A DNA stretch of 64,000 bases from contig NZ_CP067102.1 of NCBI RefSeq assembly GCF_016616885.1, positions 5,856,501 through 5,920,500 on the forward strand, written 5' to 3'. Position 1 is the stretch's first letter; each line of letters opens with the position of its first letter. The DNA is from Bradyrhizobium diazoefficiens. GTDB lineage: Bacteria; Pseudomonadota; Alphaproteobacteria; Rhizobiales; Xanthobacteraceae. Shown here piece after piece: positions 1-8,562 of the stretch. The notes beneath the pieces were generated by a model. It saw only the letters and a list, made by a program, of their open reading frames with translations. It did no database searches and was not told the origin of the DNA. Both the position numbers and the translations under genes were made by a program.

Positions 1-56
1 CGGCCGCGATGATCATCTCGGGTACGTTGTACTATCTGTTCTCTCACCTCTTCTGA
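1..56 (+). CDS. 3' end of a membrane protein gene (partial)
   Basis: Only the last 17 codons are inside the window, in the frame starting at base 3 and ending at a TGA at 54-56. The residues read AAMIISGTLYYLFSHLF, which looks like the tail of a hydrophobic helix, so this is probably the C-terminus of an integral membrane protein such as a small-molecule permease. The frame is open from the window edge and a strong terminator follows, which supports a real gene end. The family cannot be named from this much sequence. Confidence 0.5.
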   Translation, partial: AAMIISGTLYYLFSHLF

Positions 57-78
57 GAGACCGCCGCTGACTAACGTC

Positions 79-109
79 AAAGGGGCCCGTGCGATGCACG
101 GGCCCCTTT
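79..109. terminator. Bidirectional intrinsic terminator
   Basis: A perfect 14-bp stem (79-92 with 96-109) closes a 3-base loop. The stem ends in AAA on one side and TTT on the other, so it can stop transcription from both convergent neighbours. Confidence 0.85.
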
Positions 110-130
110 CATTTCTGCCAGCGTCTTAGC

Positions 131-1303
131 TTACGACGCCGCGAGCTGTTCCTCGACCAGCTTGACCCAGTACGACGTGCCGAACACGATCGCCTCATCG
201 TTGAAATTGTAGGCGGGGTGATGCAGGCCCGCGCTGTCACCGTTGCCGCAGAAGATGAACGCACCGGGGCGCGCTTCCAGCATGTAGGCAAAATCCTCGC
301 CGCCCATCAGCGGCGACATCTCCAGCACATTGGCATCGCCCGCGACCTGCTTGGCAATGCGCGACGCCACCTCGGTCTCCGCGGCGTGGTTGTTCACCAC
401 GGGATAGTTGCGCTTGTAGTGCAAATCGATCTTCGCGCCGGTGATCTGCGCGACGCCCGCCACCACTTCACGCACACGCTTCTCGACCAGCTTGCGCACC
501 TCCGGCGTCAGCGTGCGGATGGTGCCCCGCAGAACCGCGGTTTGCGGGATGACGTTGCGGGCGTTGCCGGCGTGGAATTCGCAGATCGAGATCACGGCGG
601 ATTCCAAGGGATCGACGCTGCGCGCGACGATCGACTGCAACGCGGTGATCAGCTGTGCACCGACCAGAACGGAATCGACGCATTTGTGCGGACGCGCGGC
701 GTGGCCGCCGAGGCCCTCGATCATGAGGTCGACCTCGTCGGTCGCCGCCATGATCGGGCCGGGCCGGATCGCGAACGAGCCGATCGGAATGCCGGGGCCG
801 TTGTGCATGCCGTAGACCTGCTCGATGCCGAAGCGCTCCATCATGCCGTCCTTGACCATGGCCGCGCCGCCGGCGCCGCCTTCTTCGGCCGGCTGGAAGA
901 TCACAACGGCGTCGCCGGCGAAGTTGCGGGTCTCGGCGAGATAGCGTGCGGCGCCGAGCAGCATCGCGGTGTGGCCGTCATGGCCGCAGGCGTGCATCTT
1001 GCCCGGAGTCTTGGAGGCGTAAGGCAGGTTGGTCTGCTCATCGACAGGCAGCGCGTCCATGTCGGCGCGCATGCCGATCACCTTGAGCCCCTCGCCGGCC
1101 GGCTTGTTGCCCTTGATCACGCCCACCACGCCGGTCTGGCCGATGCCGGTCACGACCTCGTCGCAGCCGAACTCGCGCAGGCGATCCGCGACGAATGCTG
1201 CGGTGCGGTGAACGTCATACAGCAGCTCGGGATGCTGGTGGATGTCCCGCCGCCAGGCCTGGATATCGGGTTGAAGGTCGGCGACGCGGTTCACGATGGG
1301 CAT
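131..1303 (-). CDS. M20-family amidohydrolase (hippurate hydrolase-like)
   Basis: The 390-residue cytoplasmic protein is a full-length M20D metallopeptidase/amidohydrolase of the HipO/aminoacylase type, which hydrolyses N-acyl amino acids or similar amides. Metal-binding motifs are visible: MHACGHDGHT at residues 103-112 (Cys106, His108, His111) and the PAEEGG acid pair near 139-143. The N-terminal RRDIHQHPEL motif and the C-terminal GGEDFAYML motif are typical of the family. The start is the ATG at 1301-1303. It converges on the gene at the window edge and stands divergent from the GMC oxidoreductase, with about 170 bp for both promoters. The substrate cannot be told from sequence; N-acetyl amino acids, hippurate and auxin conjugates are all possible in this family. 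Confidence 0.88.
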   Translation of the reverse strand: MPIVNRVADLQPDIQAWRRDIHQHPELLYDVHRTAAFVADRLREFGCDEVVTGIGQTGVVGVIKGNKPAGEGLKVIGMRADMDALPVDEQTNLPYASKTPGKMHACGHDGHTAMLLGAARYLAETRNFAGDAVVIFQPAEEGGAGGAAMVKDGMMERFGIEQVYGMHNGPGIPIGSFAIRPGPIMAATDEVDLMIEGLGGHAARPHKCVDSVLVGAQLITALQSIVARSVDPLESAVISICEFHAGNARNVIPQTAVLRGTIRTLTPEVRKLVEKRVREVVAGVAQITGAKIDLHYKRNYPVVNNHAAETEVASRIAKQVAGDANVLEMSPLMGGEDFAYMLEARPGAFIFCGNGDSAGLHHPAYNFNDEAIVFGTSYWVKLVEEQLAAS

Positions 1304-1477
1304 GGAAGGTCTCGAGCTTTGTTGAAAATGCAGACCTGTCTACCATGCAAGCACCAGTCCACCCAACTGGCAGGGATCGGGTCTGGCCCTGTCCGTGCGG
1401 CATGGCCGGACTTGTCCCGGTCGTCTCCGTCTGCCTATTAAGATGGAACGTTTAGAGACCATCCGGGTGGAAGCAGA

Positions 1478-3097
1478 ATGCCGAGGCGGCTCGAAGGTGA
1501 GTTTGACTACATTGTCGTGGGCGCCGGCACGGCCGGCTGTGTCGTTGCCAACCGGCTGTCGGCCGAGCCCAAAAACCGCGTCCTCATTCTCGAGGCCGGC
1601 GGCGACGACAACTGGATCTGGTTCCACATCCCGGTCGGCTATCTCTTCGCGATCGGCAATCCGCGCTCGGACTGGATGTTCAAGACCGAGCCGGAGCCGG
1701 GCCTGAACGGCCGCGCGCTCGCCTATCCCCGCGGCAAGGTGATCGGCGGCTGTTCGGCGATCAACGCCATGATCTCGATGCGCGGCCAGGCCGCCGATTA
1801 CGATCATTGGCGCCAGCTCGGCATGACCGGCTGGGGCTATGATGACGTGCTGCCGCTGTTCAGGCGGCTGGAGGATCATTTCCTGGGCGCGAGTGAGCAT
1901 CACGGCGCCGGCGGCGGCTGGCGCATCGAGGCGCCGCGGCTGTCCTGGGACGTTCTCGATGCCGTCGGCGACGCCGCCGAGGAAATGGGCATCAAGCGCA
2001 TCCCGGATTTCAACACCGGCGACAACGAAGGCACGAGCTACTTTCACGTCAACCAGAAGCGCGGCCGGCGCTGGTCGTCGGCGCGCGGCTTCCTCAAGCC
2101 GGCACTGAACCGGCCGAACCTGCGGCTCGAGAAGAACGTTCTGGTCGATCGTCTGATCATCGAGCGGGGCCGCGCCGTCGGTGTGCGCTTCATCCAGAAC
2201 GGCGAGATCATCGAGGCGCGTGCCAGGCGCGAGGTGATCCTCTCGGCAGGCTCGATCGGCTCGGTGCAGGTGCTGCATCGCTCCGGTATCGGGCCCGCAG
2301 ACTGGCTGTCGCCGCTCGGCATCGACATCGTGATGGACAAGCCCGGTGTCGGGCGCAACCTGCAGGACCATCTCCAGCAGCGCGCGATCTACAGGGTCGA
2401 GGGCGTGCGGACGCTGAATGAAACCTACTACAATCTGTTCCGCCGCGGCCTGATGGGCCTCGACTATGCCTTCCGCCGCCGTGGTCCGCTGACCATGGCG
2501 CCGTCGCAGCTCGGTATCTTCACGCGTTCCGATGCGACACGCGCACGCGCCAACATCCAGTTCCACGTGCAGCCGCTGTCGCTCGACAAATTCGGCGATC
2601 CCCTGCATCGCTTCCCTGCGATCACCGTGAGCGCCTGCAATCTCCAGCCGACCTCGCGCGGCACAGTGCGGCTGCGCTCGGCGACGCCCGATGAAAAGCC
2701 GATCATCGCGCCGAACTATCTGTCGACCGATGACGACCGCCAGGTCGGCGCCGACGCCATCCGCACCACCCGTCGCCTGATGCAGCAGAAGGCGCTCGCC
2801 AAATATCGCCCGAGCGAATATCTGCCCGGCCCCACCGTCGGCGACGACGATGCCTCGCTCGCAAAAGCCGCCGGCGATATCGGCACCACCATCTTCCATC
2901 CCGTCGGCACGGCGAAGATGGGCGCGGCGAATGATCCCATGGCCGTGGTCGACGAGCGCCTGCGCTTCTATGGCCTTAGTGGTCTTCGCATCGTCGATGC
3001 CTCGATCATGCCGACGATCACCTCGGGCAATACCAACACGCCGACCGCGATGATCGCCGAGAAGGGCGCGACGATGATCCTGGAGGATGCGAAGTAG
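1478..3097 (+). CDS. GMC-family FAD-dependent oxidoreductase (choline/alcohol dehydrogenase-like)
   Basis: The 539-residue flavoprotein has the glucose-methanol-choline fold. The FAD-binding GAGTAG motif is at residues 15-20, a GMC signature follows around PRGKVIGGCSAINAM, and the C-terminus carries HPVGTAKMG and SGNTNTPTAM, which hold the catalytic His and Asn. GMC enzymes oxidise alcohols or polyols and pass electrons to a quinone or to oxygen. The length fits the AlkJ/BetA branch. The stop lies 12 bp before the alpha/beta hydrolase, so the two are probably cotranscribed and may act in one catabolic pathway. The substrate is not identifiable; BetA-type choline oxidation is possible, but no betaine genes are adjacent. 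Confidence 0.9.
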   Translation: MPRRLEGEFDYIVVGAGTAGCVVANRLSAEPKNRVLILEAGGDDNWIWFHIPVGYLFAIGNPRSDWMFKTEPEPGLNGRALAYPRGKVIGGCSAINAMISMRGQAADYDHWRQLGMTGWGYDDVLPLFRRLEDHFLGASEHHGAGGGWRIEAPRLSWDVLDAVGDAAEEMGIKRIPDFNTGDNEGTSYFHVNQKRGRRWSSARGFLKPALNRPNLRLEKNVLVDRLIIERGRAVGVRFIQNGEIIEARARREVILSAGSIGSVQVLHRSGIGPADWLSPLGIDIVMDKPGVGRNLQDHLQQRAIYRVEGVRTLNETYYNLFRRGLMGLDYAFRRRGPLTMAPSQLGIFTRSDATRARANIQFHVQPLSLDKFGDPLHRFPAITVSACNLQPTSRGTVRLRSATPDEKPIIAPNYLSTDDDRQVGADAIRTTRRLMQQKALAKYRPSEYLPGPTVGDDDASLAKAAGDIGTTIFHPVGTAKMGAANDPMAVVDERLRFYGLSGLRIVDASIMPTITSGNTNTPTAMIAEKGATMILEDAK

Positions 3098-3109
3098 CAT
3101 CCAATCACC

Positions 3110-3994
3110 ATGATCAGTCACCGCTTTTCCATCGGCCCCGCCGGCGCAGAGATCGCCATGTTGCAATGGGGCGAGAGCGGCAAGCCGCCCGCCCTGCTCG
3201 TGCACGGCACCGGCTTCGTCGCCGACGTCTGGGACGAGGTCGCGCGCGATCTCGCCTCGACCTACACCGTCTATGCGCTCGATCGCCGCGGCCATGGCGC
3301 AAGCCACAAGCCCCGCACCTATCACTTTGCGGACTATGCCGACGACATCTGCCGGGTTATCGACGCGCTGTGCTTGCGCGACGTCTACGGCATCGGTCAC
3401 AGCGCGGGCGCGACCGATCTGTTGCTGGCAGCGAAGCTGCTCCCGGGATGCTTCACGCGGCTGTTCGTGATGGAGCCGACCGTGATGAACCCGCACGCGG
3501 CGCGCGATCCGTCCGTGGGACTGAGCGAACAATCGCTGTCCCGTGTGCAGGGCGCGCTGCGCCGGCAGGCGGAGTTCGACAGTCACGATGCCGCCTTCAA
3601 GCGCTACCGTGCCGCGCCCGCTTTTGCGGATTGGACCGAGGCTTCGCTCTGGGCTTATGTGCGGCACGGTTTTGCGCCACTCGACAATGGCCGGGTGCGG
3701 CTTTGCTGCACGCCTGAGATCGAGTCGGCGATGCTGCGTCCGATCTACGAAGCAATGGAGCAGGTTTACGTCGGCGACGCGCGTGGCAATCCCTTCGCCT
3801 GGTTTGGCGAAATCGCGTGCCCCGTGACGGTGACCACCGCCGAGACCTCGGGGCCGGTCTACAAGGAGATGGCCTCACGGGCCATGGCGCTCATCCCGCA
3901 CGCCAGGGCCCTCGCCTTCGAAGGCGCCGGCCACTGTGTGGCGCAGGAAGCCCCAGCCCTTGTGCTGCGGGCAGTCCGGGAATTTTCGGCGTAG
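3110..3994 (+). CDS. Alpha/beta hydrolase
   Basis: The 294-residue protein has the alpha/beta-hydrolase fold. It shows the oxyanion-hole HGTG near residue 32, the D-RRGHG turn near 58-63 and a nucleophile elbow GHSAG with Ser98. The catalytic His is probably in GAGHCV near the C-terminus. Only 12 bp separate it from the upstream GMC oxidoreductase, so an ester or lactone hydrolysis step in the same pathway is the simplest inference. No signal peptide is seen. The exact substrate is unknown. Confidence 0.85.
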   Translation: MISHRFSIGPAGAEIAMLQWGESGKPPALLVHGTGFVADVWDEVARDLASTYTVYALDRRGHGASHKPRTYHFADYADDICRVIDALCLRDVYGIGHSAGATDLLLAAKLLPGCFTRLFVMEPTVMNPHAARDPSVGLSEQSLSRVQGALRRQAEFDSHDAAFKRYRAAPAFADWTEASLWAYVRHGFAPLDNGRVRLCCTPEIESAMLRPIYEAMEQVYVGDARGNPFAWFGEIACPVTVTTAETSGPVYKEMASRAMALIPHARALAFEGAGHCVAQEAPALVLRAVREFSA

Positions 3995-4003
3995 ATCTCC
4001 GTT
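3979..4003 (+). promoter_or_regulatory. EcfG-like promoter candidate before the metallophosphoesterase
   Basis: GGAAT (3979-3983), a 16-base spacer and CGTT (4000-4003) resemble the alphaproteobacterial EcfG consensus GGAAC-N16/17-CGTT, with one mismatch. It overlaps the end of the hydrolase gene and would leave a leader of about 155 bases before the ATG at 4167, so it is only a weak candidate. Confidence 0.25.
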
Positions 4004-4166
4004 CATCTCCCTTGTCCCGGACGCACCGCAACAGATTGCGCGCTGCCGAACCGCATCCGGCGTGTGTGACCCCACCTCACGAAAACGTCATCGACCCCCG
4101 CGAATAAACCCGTCCCTCCCCCGATCACCTCCCCGAAGCCCAATTCCGGGCCAAAGGAGACGTGAG

Positions 4167-5111
4167 ATGAGCGGACACGATCACGGGGACGACGGCGTCA
4201 ACCGCCGCAAGGTGCTGGAATGCATGACATGGGCCGGCACCGGGGTGCTCTGGACCATCACGGGCGGCGTGCCGCGCTCGCTCGGCATCATCGATTCCGC
4301 GAAGGCAGCGACCGCCGCGACGCCCGGCATGACCTTCCTCCAGATCAGCGACAGCCATGTCGGCTTCGACAAGCCAGCCAACCCCAATGCGCTGGGCACG
4401 CTGGAGGAAGCCGTCAACAAGATCAATGCGATGCCGGTCAAGCCGTCCTTCATGATCCACACCGGCGACATCACCCATCTGTCCAAGGCGTCCGAGTTCG
4501 ACAACGCAGATCGCATCATCTCGCAGTCCAAGCTGGACGTGCACTACGTGCCCGGCGAGCATGACTTCCTCGACGAAGAGGTGAAGTTCTATCGCGAACG
4601 CTACGGCCGCGGCACCAAGGGCGCGGGCTGGTACTCCTTCGACGCCGGCGGCGTGCACTTCGTCGGCCTCGTCAACGTCGTCGACCTCAAGGGCGGCGGC
4701 CTCGGCAATCTCGGCGCGGAGCAGCTCGCCTGGCTCGAGGACGACCTCCGCGGCAAGTCGAAATCCACCCCGGTCGTGCTGTTCGCCCACATCCCGCTCT
4801 GGACCGTCTACCCGCAATGGGGTTGGGGCACCGAGGACGGCGGCCGCGCGCTCGAATACGTCAAGGGTTTCGGCTCCGTCACCGTGCTGAACGGCCACAT
4901 CCACCAGGTGATGCAGAAGGTCGAGGGCAACGTCACCTTCCACACCGCGCGCTCGACCGCCTTCCCGCAACCGGCGCCGGGCGCCGCGGCCTCGCCCGGA
5001 CCGATGAAGGTCGAGGACGCCAAGCTCCGTTCGATGCTCGGGGTCGCCAGCATCAACTTCAAGCAGAACGAGCAGCGGCTCGCGATCATCGACACGCCAC
5101 TACAGGGTTGA
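4167..5111 (+). CDS. Tat-type exported metallophosphoesterase
   Basis: The 314-residue protein belongs to the calcineurin-like metallophosphoesterase family. The N-terminus has a twin-arginine pattern (NRRKVLECM) and a hydrophobic stretch to about residue 50, suggesting folded export to the periplasm. Metal-binding motifs appear in order: SDSH, HTGDITH, GEHD (in place of GNHD) and NGHIHQ. The ATG at 4167 was chosen because AAAGGAGA lies 6 bases upstream; the open frame extends further 5' without a ribosome site. It is the first gene of a run continuing with a cupredoxin, an ECF sigma factor and an anti-sigma factor, so an envelope-stress role is plausible. The phosphoester substrate is unknown. 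Confidence 0.88.
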   Translation: MSGHDHGDDGVNRRKVLECMTWAGTGVLWTITGGVPRSLGIIDSAKAATAATPGMTFLQISDSHVGFDKPANPNALGTLEEAVNKINAMPVKPSFMIHTGDITHLSKASEFDNADRIISQSKLDVHYVPGEHDFLDEEVKFYRERYGRGTKGAGWYSFDAGGVHFVGLVNVVDLKGGGLGNLGAEQLAWLEDDLRGKSKSTPVVLFAHIPLWTVYPQWGWGTEDGGRALEYVKGFGSVTVLNGHIHQVMQKVEGNVTFHTARSTAFPQPAPGAAASPGPMKVEDAKLRSMLGVASINFKQNEQRLAIIDTPLQG

Positions 5112-5136
5112 TCCAGGGCTGAAACGGAAGCTGACA

Positions 5137-5466
5137 ATGAAGAGACTCAATCGCCGCGACTTCGGGGTCGCTGTGGCCGCGGCCATCCTGCTGCCCGTCA
5201 CAACCGCCCGTGCCGACGACACCAACCTGGAGATCCACATCGACAATTTCACCTTCCAGCCGGCCGAGCTCAGCATCAAAGTCGGCACGACCGTGACCTG
5301 GACCAACCGGGACGACATCCCCCACACCGTGGTGTCGGCCGGCAAGTTCAGGTCCAAGACCCTGGACACCGACGACAAGTTCACGTTCACCTTCACCAAC
5401 GCGGGCGACTACAAGTATTTTTGTTCGTTGCACCCGCACATGACCGGGATGATCAAGGTTGAGTAA
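5137..5466 (+). CDS. Periplasmic cupredoxin (amicyanin/plastocyanin-like)
   Basis: The 109-residue blue-copper protein has a Tat-like signal (NRRDFG, then a hydrophobic run cut after ARA near residue 26). Type 1 copper ligands are complete and spaced as in amicyanin: His63 in IPHTVV, then Cys96, His99 and Met102 in CSLHPHM. It therefore probably binds copper and carries single electrons in the periplasm. It starts 25 bp after the metallophosphoesterase and precedes the sigma/anti-sigma pair. The partner enzyme is not identifiable here. Confidence 0.9.
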   Translation: MKRLNRRDFGVAVAAAILLPVTTARADDTNLEIHIDNFTFQPAELSIKVGTTVTWTNRDDIPHTVVSAGKFRSKTLDTDDKFTFTFTNAGDYKYFCSLHPHMTGMIKVE

Positions 5467-5493
5467 CGTCTCCAACCAAGGCATCTCTGTCTT

Positions 5494-5523
5494 GCCCGGC
5501 CGGTGGTTCGACGCCGGCCGGGC
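5494..5523 (+). promoter_or_regulatory. Strong GC hairpin between cupredoxin and sigma factor genes
   Basis: A perfect 10-bp all-G/C stem (5494-5503 with 5514-5523) has a 10-base loop and no U-run after it. It may lower read-through or protect the upstream mRNA rather than act as a complete terminator. Confidence 0.5.
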
Positions 5524-5578
5524 TCGCGTGCCTTCGGTCCGGCCCAAAAACGACACGAAGCGCGCAACGACATACGAA

Positions 5579-6154
5579 ATGCAGCAAGAGGCAAAGCGAG
5601 AGGCGATGCCCGTCAGCGACGATTTCCAGAAGGCGCAGCGGTTCCGCGAGGCGGCGCTCCCCTATCTCGACGACGTCTACACGCTCGCACGCTATCTGCT
5701 GCGCGACGCCGCCGACGCGGAGGACGCGGTGCAGGAATGCTATTTGCGCGCGCTGAAGCACTTCGACAGCTATCGCGGCCCGGCGATGAAACCGTGGCTG
5801 TTCGCGATCCTGCGCAACGTCTGCAACGCCGAATATGCCAGACGCGCACACTCGCACGCCGCGATCGAGGACACGCCCGGCGCCGCCGACCAGACGCCGA
5901 TGTGGCAGGAGAACGAGGCGAGCCCGGAGACGGAAGTGCTGCGCAGCCGCGACGCCGGCGCCATTCGCAAGATGGTCGACGCGCTCGCGGAGCCGTTCAA
6001 GGAAACCTTCGTGCTGCGGGAGATCAACAACCTGTCCTATCGTGAAATTGCAGAGACCGTCGGTGCCCCCGTCGGCACCGTGATGTCCCGCCTCGCCCGC
6101 GCCCGCGCCATGCTGCGCGCGGCCTGGACGGCGGAAGAGGAGCATTCGAAATGA
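5579..6154 (+). CDS. ECF-type RNA polymerase sigma factor
   Basis: The 191-residue protein has sigma-70 region 2 (about residues 25-90, including DAEDAVQECYLRAL) and region 4 (about 130-185, including LSYREIAETVGAPVGTVMSRL, a helix-turn-helix that reads the -35 element). The linker is short, as in extracytoplasmic-function sigma factors. Its stop codon overlaps the ATG of the zinc-finger anti-sigma gene, the usual coupling for a sigma/anti-sigma pair. The ATG at 5579 was chosen; an in-frame ATG at 5606 is an alternative, and neither has a clear ribosome site. Targets probably include its own operon and perhaps the metallophosphoesterase and cupredoxin genes upstream. Confidence 0.92.
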   Translation: MQQEAKREAMPVSDDFQKAQRFREAALPYLDDVYTLARYLLRDAADAEDAVQECYLRALKHFDSYRGPAMKPWLFAILRNVCNAEYARRAHSHAAIEDTPGAADQTPMWQENEASPETEVLRSRDAGAIRKMVDALAEPFKETFVLREINNLSYREIAETVGAPVGTVMSRLARARAMLRAAWTAEEEHSK

Positions 6155-6915
6155 CCTGCGACGAAGCAAAAATCCTGCTTCACGCGCTGCTCGACAACGA
6201 GCTCGATGCCGGCCATGCGCGCCAGGTCGAAGCGCATATCGCCGGCTGCCCGGCCTGCACGGCCGAGTTCGCGGCACAGCGCGAGATGAAGCGCGTGCTG
6301 GCCGATACCAAGCTGCGCTACAGCGCGCCGGCGACCTTGCGCGCCCGTATCGAGGCGTCGATGCCGCAGGCGCGGCCGCAGCCGAGCCGGCGTTCCGTGC
6401 TGCGCGGTTTCGCGATGGGTTCGGCGGTCTCGGCTCTCGCCGCCTCCGGCGTCGTCGCCGTCGTGCTGCGCCAGGACGACCAGCAGCGCATCCTCTCGGA
6501 GGTCGTCTCCGCGCATCTGCGCTCGCTCCAGGCCGGCCACCTCATCGACGTCGTCTCGACCGACCAGCACACGGTCAAGCCCTGGTTCAACGGCAAGCTC
6601 GACGTCGCCCCGCCCGTGATCGACCTCACCGCGCAAGGTTTTACGCTGGTCGGCGGCCGGCTCGACTATGTCGATGCCCGCGCCATCGGTGCCGTCGTCT
6701 ACCGGCGGCGGCAGCACATCATCAACCTGTTCGTGTCGCAGACCGCGAGCACCGAGCATCGGCCGCCGAAGACGCAGACCATGCAGGGCTTCAACTGCCG
6801 CCGCTGGGGCGAACGCGGCCTGAATTTCTGGGCCGTCAGCGATATCGGCGGCGACGAGCTCACCGAATTCGTCGACAAGTTCGAGGCGGCGATGAAGGCG
6901 AATGTCGAGGGGTAG
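6151..6915 (+). CDS. Membrane-anchored zinc-finger anti-sigma factor
   Basis: The 254-residue protein begins with a ZAS-type zinc finger: His29, Cys33 and Cys36 in the HxxxCxxC pattern HIAGCPAC. One membrane helix lies at about residues 86-106, followed by a periplasmic domain of about 150 residues. This matches anti-sigma factors that hold an ECF sigma factor at the membrane until an envelope signal is sensed. Its ATG overlaps the sigma stop by 4 bp, so translation is coupled. The inducing signal is unknown; the neighbouring cupredoxin and phosphoesterase point to copper, redox or phosphate stress at the envelope (inference). Confidence 0.9.
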   Translation: MTCDEAKILLHALLDNELDAGHARQVEAHIAGCPACTAEFAAQREMKRVLADTKLRYSAPATLRARIEASMPQARPQPSRRSVLRGFAMGSAVSALAASGVVAVVLRQDDQQRILSEVVSAHLRSLQAGHLIDVVSTDQHTVKPWFNGKLDVAPPVIDLTAQGFTLVGGRLDYVDARAIGAVVYRRRQHIINLFVSQTASTEHRPPKTQTMQGFNCRRWGERGLNFWAVSDIGGDELTEFVDKFEAAMKANVEG

Positions 6916-6926
6916 CGGCATCCACC

Positions 6927-7004
6927 GTCATTGCGAGCGAAGCGAAGCAATCCAGACTGTATCCGCGGAGGGATACTGGATTGCTTCGCTTCGCTCGCAA
7001 TGAC
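6927..7004. repeat. Dispersed palindromic repeat (long inverted repeat)
   Basis: Two perfect 28-base arms (6927-6954 and 6977-7004) surround a 22-base loop that itself contains a GTATCC/GGATAC pair. Such elements beginning GTCATTGCGAGCGAAGCG are common as intergenic repeats in Bradyrhizobium-type genomes. It sits between two convergent genes and could act as a terminator for both. A related half element occurs near 62120-62152. Confidence 0.85.
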
Positions 7005-7028
7005 GATTGCTGAGATAGATCGGCGAAC

Positions 7029-8420
7029 TTACGCCGACCGCCGCACCGCGTTGTCCACCAGCGTCTTGCCGAGCGACCAGATCGCACCGGGGACCTTGTG
7101 GCTGCCGGCGATGACGTCGTCGAAGGCGCGCTCGATCCAGCCGCAGTCTTCTTCGGTGATGGTGAGCGGCGGAAGCAGCTTGATGGTATGGCTGCCGTGA
7201 CCGGCGACCTGCGTCAGGATCTTGTGATCCTTGAACAGCGGCACGGTGATGAGCTGGCAGAACAGGCCCTTGTTGGCAGCTTCCAGCACGTTCCAGGACG
7301 CCCGCAGCCGCAGCGATTTCGGCGGGCCGAACTCGATGCCGATCATCAGCCCCTTGCCTCGCACTTCCTTCAGCAGCTCGTAGCCGGGCACCATGCGGGT
7401 GAGCGCGAGGCGAAGCTCGGCGCCGCGCTTGGCGGCGGACTCGATCAGCTTCTCCGATTCCATCACGTCGAGCGTGGCAATGCCCGCGGCCATCGCGAGA
7501 TCGTTCTTGGAGAAGGTCGAACCGTGCACCACGGCGCGGTCCATCTGGTTGAAGATCTTGTCGAAGATGCTCTTGCGCGTCAGCACGGCGCCGACCGGCA
7601 CATGGCCGCCCGAGAGTGATTTCGACAGCAGCACCATGTCGGGCTCGACGTTCCAGTGCTCGACCGCGAGGAAGCGGCCGGTGCGGCCCATGCCGGTCTG
7701 GATCTCGTCGGCGACGAACAGCGTGCCGTACTTCTTGCAGAGCGCCGCCGCGCCCGGCAGGAACTCGTCGGAGGGCATGTTGACGCCCTTGCCCTGGATC
7801 GGCTCGACCACGAAGGCCGCAACCTCACGCGAGGCCAGCGCCTTTTCGAGCGCGGCGAGATCGTTGAATGGAACCGGGGTGCATCCCGGCAGCAGCGGCT
7901 CGAAGCCAGTGCGGAAGTTCGAATCACCGGTCAGCGACAGCGCGCCATAAGTCAGGCCGTGATAGCCGTGGGCGCAATAGACGATGCCGGGGCGGCCGGT
8001 GGCGCCGCGCGCGAACTTGATCGCCGCCTCGACGCATTCGGCGCCGGAATTGGCGAAGAACACCTTGTCGAGATAGGGAACATATTTCAGGAGACGCTCG
8101 GCGAGCACGCCGGCCAGCACCGAGACGTCGAACTGAACGAGATTGGGCAGATCGGCGTCGAGCACGCTTTTCAGCGCATCGCGCATTACCGGATGGTTGC
8201 GCCCGATTGCGAACACGCCAAAGCCGGACAGGAGATCGAGATAGCGCGCCCCCTCGCGGTCGTAGAGATACTGCCCCTGCCCCTTCTGGAAGCCGACATC
8301 GTAGCCGATCGTCTTCAGAACCCGAACGAACTGCTCGTTCAGATACCGATTATGCAGGGCGCTGCGCTGGGCCTGACGGTCCGCGAACAACTGGGACATG
8401 TCTGGATTTGGACTGTTCAT
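7029..8420 (-). CDS. hpnO: Hopanoid biosynthesis aminotransferase HpnO
   Basis: The 463-residue PLP enzyme is a class III aminotransferase. Asp238 ([10 protein letters not shown]) should hold the pyridine nitrogen and Lys267 (LLSKSLSGG) the cofactor Schiff base. HpnO is known to convert the aldehyde end of the hopanoid side chain (from ribosylhopane) to the amine, giving 35-aminobacteriohopanetriol. General class III enzymes such as ornithine aminotransferase look similar; the HpnO call rests on sequence character plus location beside hpnN, ispH and hpnH. It is divergent from the DUF2147-like gene with a 140-bp gap. Confidence 0.85.
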   Translation of the reverse strand: MNSPNPDMSQLFADRQAQRSALHNRYLNEQFVRVLKTIGYDVGFQKGQGQYLYDREGARYLDLLSGFGVFAIGRNHPVMRDALKSVLDADLPNLVQFDVSVLAGVLAERLLKYVPYLDKVFFANSGAECVEAAIKFARGATGRPGIVYCAHGYHGLTYGALSLTGDSNFRTGFEPLLPGCTPVPFNDLAALEKALASREVAAFVVEPIQGKGVNMPSDEFLPGAAALCKKYGTLFVADEIQTGMGRTGRFLAVEHWNVEPDMVLLSKSLSGGHVPVGAVLTRKSIFDKIFNQMDRAVVHGSTFSKNDLAMAAGIATLDVMESEKLIESAAKRGAELRLALTRMVPGYELLKEVRGKGLMIGIEFGPPKSLRLRASWNVLEAANKGLFCQLITVPLFKDHKILTQVAGHGSHTIKLLPPLTITEEDCGWIERAFDDVIAGSHKVPGAIWSLGKTLVDNAVRRSA

Positions 8421-8562
8421 CCGCTACATACTTCGGTTGAGGGCCGCTTCGTCAACTGAAAACGGTCAGCAAACGGAAAAGGGTCTGTGCGGCCTTTTGC
8501 CCTTTTTCGGACCATCTTCGCAAGCACAGCTTTAAACCATGTTGCACTGCCAAGGAACACTC

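Noticed and set aside
1340..3667. A 775-codon minus-strand frame
   Set aside because: It covers the GMC oxidoreductase and hydrolase genes in antisense and has no recognisable family.
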